Assembly (NCBI GenBank): GCA_963817635.1
Contig: CAWFPR010000023.1
Span: 186,001-250,000 of the forward strand
Length of the DNA: 64,000 nucleotides
Direction: 5' to 3'
DNA from: CAWFPR01 sp963817635
GTDB lineage: Bacteria > Acidobacteriota > Vicinamibacteria > Vicinamibacterales > 2-12-FULL-66-21
The stretch's first letter is position 1. Every line of letters begins with the position of its first letter. The notes below the pieces were generated by a model. It saw only the letters and a list, made by a program, of their open reading frames with translations, was not told the DNA's origin and did no database searches. The translations under genes were made by a program, and so were the position numbers. Below, piece after piece: positions 57,791 through 64,000 of the stretch.

Positions 57791-57830
57791 AAAACAAAAA
57801 ACCCGCCGACCTGTGATGCAGGCCGGCGGG
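57791..57830 (-). terminator. Rho-independent terminator (attenuator) in the asd leader
   Basis: The RNA CCCGCCGGCCUG pairs with CAGGUCGGCGGG (12 bp, one G-U) around the loop CAUCA, and is followed by UUUUUUGUUUU. It lies only 11 bases before the asd start codon, so termination here would shut off the whole lysine operon. The left arm is also part of an alternative antiterminator helix with 57878-57889. Confidence 0.85.
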
Positions 57831-57948
57831 TTCGGGTGCGCGTCTCTTGTAGTCGTCTACATCATGGGCACACACGTCACCGGCCTGCAGGGTCGCTTGA
57901 CCCGCTTTCGAGACATGTCGGCCAGGTGAATGATGTGCATCACGATTG
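57817..57948 (-). promoter_or_regulatory. Structured leader RNA of the lysine operon (candidate riboswitch or attenuator)
   Basis: The RNA folds into P1 (ACAUCAU at 57936-57930 with AUGAUGU at 57865-57859, 7 bp), P2 (UCACC-U-GGCC at 57929-57920 with GGCCGGUGA at 57885-57877, 9 bp with one bulged U), and an internal hairpin GGGUC-AAGC-GACCC. A 12-bp antiterminator (57889-57878 with 57828-57817) uses the same bases as the 3' side of P2 and the 5' arm of the terminator. P2 and the terminator can coexist, while the antiterminator excludes both. This is the layout of an OFF switch. A small frame (57916-57857, two Lys codons) overlaps it, so peptide attenuation is possible. Confidence 0.6.
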
Positions 57949-57954
57949 CCGCGC

Positions 57955-57984
57955 AGTATAGCGGCGGAGCGGTACGGCGGTCAA
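57955..57984 (-). promoter_or_regulatory. Sigma-70-type promoter for the lysine operon
   Basis: TTGACC (57984-57979) and TATACT (57960-57955) are separated by 18 bases on the minus strand and match the consensus at five of six positions each. Transcription would begin near 57948, so the leader is about 170 bases long before asd. Confidence 0.7.
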
Positions 57985-58126
57985 CGGAATTCCGGACAAG
58001 ATCCGGCCGGCGGTTCGGCCCGGCCGGCACCGAGGCCGGGTTTTGGTGAGGACGACAGAGCCCCCTCCTGACCCGCCGCAACTGATGAGCACGAGGGAGC
58101 CGCGAGCGCTACGATTGATCAGGGCT

Positions 58127-58152
58127 CAGGGCTCAGGGCTCAGGGCTCAGGG
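58127..58152. repeat. GGGCTCA heptamer repeat
   Basis: Almost four perfect copies of GGGCTCA lie just upstream of the GGAGGA ribosome-binding site of the Gfo/Idh gene. The same unit occurs at 5180-5206 and in frame at 40414-40438. 57985-58126 upstream shows nothing else I can name. Confidence 0.75.
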
Positions 58153-58159
58153 AGGACTA

Positions 58160-59165
58160 ATGCGGGACAGAATTCGGTGGGGCATTCTCGGGGCCGCGAA
58201 GATTGCGACGCGCAAGGTGATTCCTGCGATGCAGAAGGCCGCCTCGTGCGAGGTGCGCGCCATCGCGTCGCGGGATCCGGACCGGGCGCGCGACGCAGCC
58301 GGCGCGCTCGGGATCCCTGTGGCGTACGGCTCATACGAGGAACTCCTCGCCGACCCGGATATCGATGCCGTCTACAATCCGCTGCCGAATCACCTCCACG
58401 TGCCCTGGACAATCCGCGCGGCGGAAGCCGGCAAGCACGTGCTGTGCGAAAAGCCGATCGCCCTGGACGCCGCCGGGGCACGGCACTTGATCGAGGTGCG
58501 GGATCGCACCGGCGTGCGCATCCAGGAAGCCTTCATGGTCCGCACGCACCCGCAGTGGCTCACCGCACAGGAGGCCGTGCGGTCCGGCCGGCTCGGTGAG
58601 GTCCGCGCGATCACCGGGTTCTTCAGCTACTTCAACGACGATGCGGCCAACATCCGCAACGTGCCCGAGTGGGGCGGCGGCGGGCTGCTCGACATCGGGT
58701 GCTACCTGGTGAATACCGCGCGCATGATGCTCGAGCGCGAGCCGAGGCGCGTCGCGGCGGCGATCGAGCCGGATCCGCGGACACGACGTCGATCGGCTGA
58801 CGTCCATGATTCTGGACTTCGGCTCGGCACACGCCATCGGCACGTGCAGCACGCAGCTCGTGCCCTACCAGCGGGTGCACGTCCTGGGCACGCGCGGGCG
58901 GATCGAGGTGCAGATCCCGTTCAACGCGCCCACCGACCAGCCCACCCGGATTGTCATGGACGACGGCTCCGATCCGGGCGGCTCCGGAGCCTGGACGATC
59001 GACATCGCGACGGCGGATCAGTACACGATCCAGGCGGAGCTGTTCTCGCGCGCGATTCTCGACGGCCGCTCCGCGCCGTATCCGCTGGAAGACTCGCTGG
59101 CCAACATGCGCGTCATCGACGCGCTGTTCGAGTCCGCGGCGTCCGGTACGTTCGTCCCGCTGTAA
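58160..59165 (+). CDS. Gfo/Idh/MocA-family oxidoreductase (apparent frameshift near 58790)
   Basis: About 335 residues. The Rossmann loop is WGILGAAKIATRKVIPAMQ (residues 7-25). AVYNPLPNHLHVPWTIRAAE and the catalytic lysine motif CEKPIALDAA (about 96) follow. In the C-terminal beta domain the frame slips near RTDxxR, then reads TSMILDFGSAHAIGTCSTQL and YTIQAELFSRAILDGRSAPY. The motif EKP and the long C-terminal sheet are typical for NAD(P)-linked sugar or inositol dehydrogenases; the substrate is unknown. It is divergent from the lysine operon. Confidence 0.87.
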
Positions 59166-59248
59166 TCGCGCGGCGCGTCGCTCGTGCTATCGTAGCTTCG
59201 CCCCCCGGCATCCGACGACGCCCTGCCTGTCCTCTGGGTTTCGAACCT

Positions 59249-59420
59249 ATGGCGAAGCGACTTCTCTGCCTGTCCGTACTGTGTCATGCTGATCGGATCG
59301 TCGTTCGCCGGCGCGCAGGCGTCGACGCTCGACGCGCGTACGCGCGCGAAGGCCACGGTGATGCTCGGCGGCACGCTCGATCCTGCCGTCGCCGGGCTGT
59401 TCACGATCGAGTGGAGGTAA
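59249..59420 (+). pseudogene. Internally deleted remnant of an S41 peptidase paralogue
   Basis: The frame begins MAKRLLCLSVLC, slips one base, and gives a signal-peptide end GSSFAGAQASTLDARTRAKA, then at once MLGGTLDPAVAGLFTIEWR and a stop. The first part matches the N-terminus of the two S41 genes downstream (APTIDARTRGRARAM), the second their extreme C-terminus (LLGGTLDPEAAGKLFPVEWQ). The about 390 residues between are gone. Four bases separate its stop from the next S41 start codon. Confidence 0.7.
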
Positions 59421-59423
59421 CCC

Positions 59424-60713
59424 ATGTGGCGCGTGTGCTGGCTGCTCGCCCTGACCCCTGCACTCCTGGCGCAGGCCCCGGCCCTGGATAGCACGTCGAA
59501 AGCGCGGGCGCGCGAGATGCTCGCGACCGCGAAGGTCGCCATCAGGAACACCTACTACGACAAGACGTTTCACGGGCTCGACGTCGAGGCGCACTTCAAG
59601 GCGACCGAGGCCAGGCTGGATTCGGCGACGTCGCTCGGGCACGCGTACGCCATCATCGCGCAGGCCCTCATCGATCTCAACGACTCGCACACCTACTTCC
59701 TGCCTCCGCAGCGTCCCGCCAGGTACGACTATGGCTGGCAGATCGGGATTATTGGCGACGACTGCTACGTGATCGCCGTCAAGCCGGGCAGCGACGCCGA
59801 GGCGAAGGGGGTTCGACCAGGCGATCGCGTGCTGCAGGTCGGTTCGTTCGTCCCGACCCGCCAGGAGTTGTGGAAGGCGCGGTACCTCTACTACATTCTC
59901 AGCCCGCGCAACTCCCTGAAGGTGACCATCCAGCCCCCCGGTGCCGAGCCGCGTGATCTGGAGATCGCAGCGAAGGTGACGCAGGAGCCGGCCGTCGTGG
60001 AGATCAGCCTCGACAACCTGATCGAGAGCGGCCCGGGCGCGATGAGCGATCCCATCGTGCGGGTGAACCGCACGGCCATGGTCGGCGACATCTCGGTCAG
60101 CAGGCTCTCGACGTTCGCCTTTGCCGACGGCAGCGCCGACAAGGTCATGGATGGCATGCTGCAGGGGGCGACCTCGCTCGTCCTGGATCTGCGCGGCAAC
60201 GGAGGGGGCCAGATCAAGACGCTCGAAGCGCTCGCAGGGCGGCTTTTCGATCGCGATGTCAAGATGGCGGACCGCGTCGGCCGCAAGAACATGAAGCCGA
60301 TGGTCGCGAAGAAGCGCAAGTCGCCCTTCGACGGCAAGCTCGTCGTGCTCATCGACGCCGATTCGGCGTCGGCGTCCGAGATCCTGGCCCGCGTGATCCA
60401 GCTGGAGCATCGCGGCGTGGTGATTGGCGACCGGTCGTCTGGATCCGTGATGCAGGCAGAACACGGCATGGGCATGCTCGAAGGAACCGAGGGGTTCATC
60501 CCGTACGGGTTCAGCATCACGAACGCGGACCTGATCATGGCGGACGGCAAGAGCCTCGAACACGCCGGCGTCGTTCCCGACGAACGGGTCCTCCGCACCC
60601 CCGCCGATCTCGCAGCCGGCCGCGACCCGGTGCTGGCACGCGCGGTCACGCTGCTCGGCGGCACCATCGACCCGCTCGCGGCCGGCAAGCTGTTCCCGAT
60701 CGAGTGGAAGTAG
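59424..60713 (+). CDS. Exported S41-family (C-terminal processing type) peptidase
   Basis: The 429-residue protein has a signal peptide (CWLLALTPALLAQ), a PDZ-like domain (DCYVIAVKPGSDAEAKGVRP, GDRVLQV), and an S41 catalytic domain: TSLVLDLRGNGGGQIKT, LVVLIDADSASASEILA (nucleophile Ser) and GDRSSGSVMQAEHGMG. Ends LLGGTIDPLAAGKLFPIEW. Acts outside the cytoplasm on protein C-termini. A close paralogue follows 38 bases on, and a deletion remnant precedes it. Confidence 0.9.
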   Translation: MWRVCWLLALTPALLAQAPALDSTSKARAREMLATAKVAIRNTYYDKTFHGLDVEAHFKATEARLDSATSLGHAYAIIAQALIDLNDSHTYFLPPQRPARYDYGWQIGIIGDDCYVIAVKPGSDAEAKGVRPGDRVLQVGSFVPTRQELWKARYLYYILSPRNSLKVTIQPPGAEPRDLEIAAKVTQEPAVVEISLDNLIESGPGAMSDPIVRVNRTAMVGDISVSRLSTFAFADGSADKVMDGMLQGATSLVLDLRGNGGGQIKTLEALAGRLFDRDVKMADRVGRKNMKPMVAKKRKSPFDGKLVVLIDADSASASEILARVIQLEHRGVVIGDRSSGSVMQAEHGMGMLEGTEGFIPYGFSITNADLIMADGKSLEHAGVVPDERVLRTPADLAAGRDPVLARAVTLLGGTIDPLAAGKLFPIEWK

Positions 60714-60751
60714 AACGGCAGGCTGTGTCGCGAATGCCAGGAACGTCCCTG

Positions 60752-62056
60752 ATGCTGCGAAGGTTCTCGATCGTCGTCGTCGTCGCCGGCATCCTCATTG
60801 CCGGGCCGCTGCGCGCGCAGGCGCCGACCATCGACGCGCGGACGCGCGGGCGCGCCAGGGCGATGCTCAAGGAAGTGCACGACGCAATCAAGGACAACTA
60901 TTACGACCCGACCTTCCACGGGATGGATCTCGACGCACGGTTCAAGGAAGCCGAACAGGCGCTCGACACGGCGCAGTCGCTCGGCCAGGCGATGGCGATC
61001 ATCGCCCAGGCCGTCCTGGATCTCGGCGACTCGCACACCTATTTCATCCCGCCTTCGCTGGCCGATTCGTTCGACTATGGCTGGCGGATGCAGATGATCG
61101 GCGACGAGTGCTTCGTCGTCGCGGTCAGGCCGGGCAGCGATGCGGAAGCCAAGGGACTCACGCCGGGCGATCGCCTGCTGCGGCTCGACCCGTTCCTGCC
61201 GCAGCGTGGCGAACTCTGGAAGATCCAGTATCTCCTCGGCGTCCTCAGCCCCCGCACCGTGCTGAACGTCGTGGTCCAGAGGCCCGGGGGCGAGCCGAGG
61301 GCGTTGTCGCTCGCGGCGAAAGTGACGAAGGGACGACGGTTCGTCACGCTCTCGCTGTCCGACCTCCTCAACGCGATTGACGACGCCGAGCGCCAGTCGA
61401 TGCCGATCGGTCGTCGCATCGCGCGCGTCGGCGACGTCGCGATCTGGAAGATCCCGAGCTTCGGGTTCGACGCGGGCGTCGTGGACCGCGTCTTCGACAC
61501 ACACGTCGCGGGCGCGTCCGGCCTCGTGCTCGACATGCGGGGAAACGCCGGAGGGCTGATTACAGCCCTTCAGCAGGTCACCGCCCGGCTGTTCGACCAT
61601 GACGTCAAGCTGGCGGACGTGAAATCGCGCAAATCGTCGAAGCCGCTCGTCGCCAGGGCGCACAAGCGGCCCTTCCCCGGACGCATTGTCCTGCTCGTCG
61701 ACAGCGAGAGCGCCTCAGCCGCCGAGGCGCTTGCCCGGATCGTGCAGCTCGAACGACGCGGAACCGTCATCGGCGATACGACCGCGGGGTCGGTGATGCA
61801 GGCCAGACTGCACCCGATGGCGATGGGAATCCAGAGCACGATTTTCTACGGCGCGAGCATCGCGGACGCCAATCTCATCATGCCGGACGGCCGAAGCCTC
61901 GAGCGTGTCGGGGTGACGCCTGACGAGCGTCTGCTGCCAACGGCGCAGGATCTCGCCGCCGGCCGCGACCCCGTGCTGGCGCGAGCCGTCAGCCTGCTCG
62001 GTGGAACACTCGATCCGGAAGCGGCCGGCAAGCTCTTCCCCGTCGAATGGCAATGA
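60752..62056 (+). CDS. Exported S41-family peptidase (paralogue of 59424-60713)
   Basis: Starting at the ATG at 60752 (AGGAACG upstream) gives a clean signal peptide (FSIVVVVAGILIAGPLRAQ); an ATG at 60734 is also open. The domains match the preceding gene: DSFDYGWRMQMIGDECFVVA, PDZ PGSDAEAKGLTPGDRLLRLD, GLVLDMRGNAGGLITAL, nucleophile block LLVDSESASAAEALARIVQL, and GDTTAGSVMQARLHP. The long similarity along the full length shows tandem duplication. Confidence 0.9.
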   Translation: MLRRFSIVVVVAGILIAGPLRAQAPTIDARTRGRARAMLKEVHDAIKDNYYDPTFHGMDLDARFKEAEQALDTAQSLGQAMAIIAQAVLDLGDSHTYFIPPSLADSFDYGWRMQMIGDECFVVAVRPGSDAEAKGLTPGDRLLRLDPFLPQRGELWKIQYLLGVLSPRTVLNVVVQRPGGEPRALSLAAKVTKGRRFVTLSLSDLLNAIDDAERQSMPIGRRIARVGDVAIWKIPSFGFDAGVVDRVFDTHVAGASGLVLDMRGNAGGLITALQQVTARLFDHDVKLADVKSRKSSKPLVARAHKRPFPGRIVLLVDSESASAAEALARIVQLERRGTVIGDTTAGSVMQARLHPMAMGIQSTIFYGASIADANLIMPDGRSLERVGVTPDERLLPTAQDLAAGRDPVLARAVSLLGGTLDPEAAGKLFPVEWQ

Positions 62057-62156
62057 CAGCAAGGCCGAAGACCGGCTCCAGACGCCAACAGAGGCGGAAC
62101 CAGGCACCGCGCGTCATCGTCTAAAGTGCGACTGCGCCTGCCTTTCCGGAGGGTTC

Positions 62157-64000
62157 GTGTTTCTGCTTCTCCGTCGCCTCGTCCTTCTTCCGGGCATTGT
62201 TTCGGTCCTGTTCGCGGCGGCGGGCGGTCTCGCCGCGCAGGAGCCGGCCGCGCCCTCGAAGCCGGCCACCGGCAGCCTCGACGCGTTCATGGAGCAGGTG
62301 CTCGCCCGCCGCGAGGTGAACCGGAAGACGCTCAACGACTACATCCTCGACGAAACCGAGACGTTCGAGATCCTCGGACCCGGCCGGTATCGCCTCCATC
62401 GCAGCAACCGCGAGTTCACGTGGTACGTGCGGGATGGCATACACGTGCGCAGCCCGGTGAAATTCGACGGCGTGACCGTCGGCGCGAAGGCGCGCGAGGA
62501 CTACGAAGCCGACTGGATACGCCGGGAACGGGAGCGGGCGGAGCGGAAGGCGAAGAACAAGAAGGAGAAAGGCCAGGTCTCAATCGGCTCGGCCGGTGTG
62601 CGCGTGGACTCCGGAGCCGCCGCCATCCCCACCGAGCCGCGCTTCGTGTCGGAAGCGTACTTCATGGACTTCAAGTTCGAGCCGGGCAACTACTATCTCG
62701 CCGGCCGCGAACAGCTCGAGGGGCACGACGTGCTCCGCATCGAGTACTACCCCACGCACCTCTTCGACGACGAGGACAAGAAGACGCCGAAGGAGATCAA
62801 GGAGAGGGATCGGGACCAGCGCCGCGACGACAAGATGGAGCAGGACATCGAGCGCAAGATGAACAAGACGGCGCTCGTCACGCTGTGGGTCGATCCGACC
62901 GAGCACCAGATCGTGAAATACACGTTCGACAACGTCTGGCTCGACTTCCTGCCGGGCGCCTGGCTCGTGCGCGTGGACGACATCCGCGCATCGATGACCA
63001 TGGGCCAGCCGTTTCCGGGCGTGTGGCTGCCGCGCGAGATGAACATCCATGCGGGCGTCACGCTCGCCAACGGGTCGTTCGAAGCGAGCTACGGGCGCAC
63101 GTTCGACCAGTACCGCGAAGCGCAGATCAAGACCACGATCCGGGTGCCGAAAATCGGCGGGATCTTGTCTCCCGCGCCGGAGCGGCCTGACGAGCCGATG
63201 CGGGAATCGGACGTGAACGACGATACCCCCTGGCCCGACACGTCAGAATCGGATGACGACGACGCAGCGGCGCCCGTCGCCGAACCGTTCGTCGAACCCG
63301 GCGAATCCGCGCAGCAGGAAATCGTGCGCGAGGTGCGCGTGCACGGAAACGCGTCGCTCACAGACGAGGAGGTGTTGAAGCTCGCCGGTATCGAACTGAA
63401 CGCGCCGCTGGCCTCCGGCGCCGTCACCGCGATCGAGCAGCGGCTCGAGGCGTCGCACCGCTTCGAGACGGTCGAGGTGCGCAAGCGGATGCGATCGCTC
63501 GACGACCCGACCGACGTGGCGCTGGTGCTCGTCGTCCACGAACGCCCCGGCGTCCGATCCGGCTCGGTGGACACGCCGCCGGTCTTCCGTCCGCTGGCGC
63601 GGCTGCGGAGCCAGCTGATGTTCCTGCCGATTCTGAACTACGCCGATGGGTACGGCTTCACGTACGGCGGGCGGGTCAGCACGGTGGACTACCTGGGATT
63701 CAACGAACGGCTGTCTGTGCCGCTGTCGTGGGGCGGCCTGCGCCGCGCGGCCATCGAGTTCGAGCGGGACTTCAAGTCTGGCCCCCTCACGCAGGTCACC
63801 TCGAGCTTCGGCATCTGGAACCGCCGGAATCCGCGGTACGACATCCGCGATCAGCGCGTCGAGCTGAAGGCGGGTGCGGAGCGGGACTTCGCCCACGTCG
63901 TGCGTCTGGGTGTGGACGCGTCACGCAGCTCGGTGAGCTTCGGCACGATCGACAGCCGCATCTGGACGCTCGGCGCCACCGCCGCGCTCGACACGCGCAG
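62157..64000 (+). CDS. Exported protein with POTRA domain and start of an outer-membrane barrel (3' end outside window)
   Basis: A GTG at 62157 behind CGGAGGG begins a signal peptide (LLLRRLVLLPGIVSVLF). After about 300 residues of a conserved unknown domain (LDAFMEQVLARREVNRKTLN, GNYYLAGREQLEGHDVLRIE) a POTRA-like unit occurs (EIVREVRVHGNASLTDEEVL, FETVEVRKRM). Beta-strand-rich barrel sequence follows (GYGFTYGGRVSTVDYLGFNE) up to the edge. It resembles BamA/TamA/ShlB-type outer-membrane proteins with a long exported N-terminus. It follows the S41 pair by 100 bases and may be co-transcribed. Confidence 0.72.
   Translation, partial: MFLLLRRLVLLPGIVSVLFAAAGGLAAQEPAAPSKPATGSLDAFMEQVLARREVNRKTLNDYILDETETFEILGPGRYRLHRSNREFTWYVRDGIHVRSPVKFDGVTVGAKAREDYEADWIRRERERAERKAKNKKEKGQVSIGSAGVRVDSGAAAIPTEPRFVSEAYFMDFKFEPGNYYLAGREQLEGHDVLRIEYYPTHLFDDEDKKTPKEIKERDRDQRRDDKMEQDIERKMNKTALVTLWVDPTEHQIVKYTFDNVWLDFLPGAWLVRVDDIRASMTMGQPFPGVWLPREMNIHAGVTLANGSFEASYGRTFDQYREAQIKTTIRVPKIGGILSPAPERPDEPMRESDVNDDTPWPDTSESDDDDAAAPVAEPFVEPGESAQQEIVREVRVHGNASLTDEEVLKLAGIELNAPLASGAVTAIEQRLEASHRFETVEVRKRMRSLDDPTDVALVLVVHERPGVRSGSVDTPPVFRPLARLRSQLMFLPILNYADGYGFTYGGRVSTVDYLGFNERLSVPLSWGGLRRAAIEFERDFKSGPLTQVTSSFGIWNRRNPRYDIRDQRVELKAGAERDFAHVVRLGVDASRSSVSFGTIDSRIWTLGATAALDTR

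Noticed and set aside
57857..57940. Leader peptide frame MHIIHLADMSRKRVKRP (27 codons) as attenuator peptide
   Set aside because: Not fully excluded, but its ATG lies only a few bases from the predicted transcript start and neither ATG has a ribosome-binding site. The RNA fold explains the switch better, so no separate gene is listed.

Overview
The window is high-GC (about two thirds G+C), gene-dense bacterial chromosome. It carries a duplicated orphan MacB/FtsX-type permease, YCF48-like proteins, paired M16 peptidases, and a MoxR/DUF58/BatA/DUF4175/DUF4159 cluster. No single marker fixes the taxon, but this mixture points to an Acidobacteriota-type genome, probably Vicinamibacteria (inference). 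No rRNA, tRNA, prophage, insertion sequence or CRISPR array was recognised.

Layout. 1-5.1 kb: sigma factor, zinc-finger/YCF48 anti-sigma-like protein, DUF4139 protein, rhodanese protein and an exported unknown, all on the minus strand. 5.2-11.5 kb: permease, zinc-ribbon protein, copper-type P-ATPase and Lgt. 11.5-22.7 kb: two response regulators, a large M16 peptidase, a tandem UspA protein, a B12-binding radical SAM enzyme, a PfkB kinase, a ClC channel and a TPR protein. 23-33 kb: RidA, two methyltransferases, an ornithine-cyclodeaminase homologue, TruA, a peroxiredoxin with an in-frame UGA at its peroxidatic position, a VWA-type exported protein, a TauE/SafE permease and a YCF48 protein. 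33-39 kb: an M16 pair and an isoquinoline-oxidoreductase-type molybdenum hydroxylase. 39-52 kb: an eight-gene Bat/MoxR-like envelope cluster. 52-58 kb: the lysine/diaminopimelate operon asd-lysC-dapB-dapA-dapD-dapE, behind a structured leader with a terminator and a competing antiterminator. 58-64 kb: Gfo/Idh oxidoreductase, two S41 peptidases plus an internally deleted third copy, and the start of a POTRA/outer-membrane protein.

Two observations stand out. The exported peroxiredoxin at 27194-27778 reads through one TGA that replaces the catalytic cysteine, and a bacterial SECIS-like hairpin follows it, so it is probably a selenoprotein. The 57.79-57.95 kb leader of the lysine operon has a strong promoter, a nested helix set and mutually exclusive terminator and antiterminator helices, as expected of an OFF riboswitch or a peptide attenuator.

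About twenty otherwise intact genes, including asd, lysC and dapB, are broken by apparent one-base frameshifts. This is most simply explained by indel errors in the assembly, so broken genes are annotated at full length with the break noted. Gaps between genes hold many short tandem repeats, mostly heptamers of several unrelated families, and small palindromes that often supply the stop codon of the neighbouring gene.
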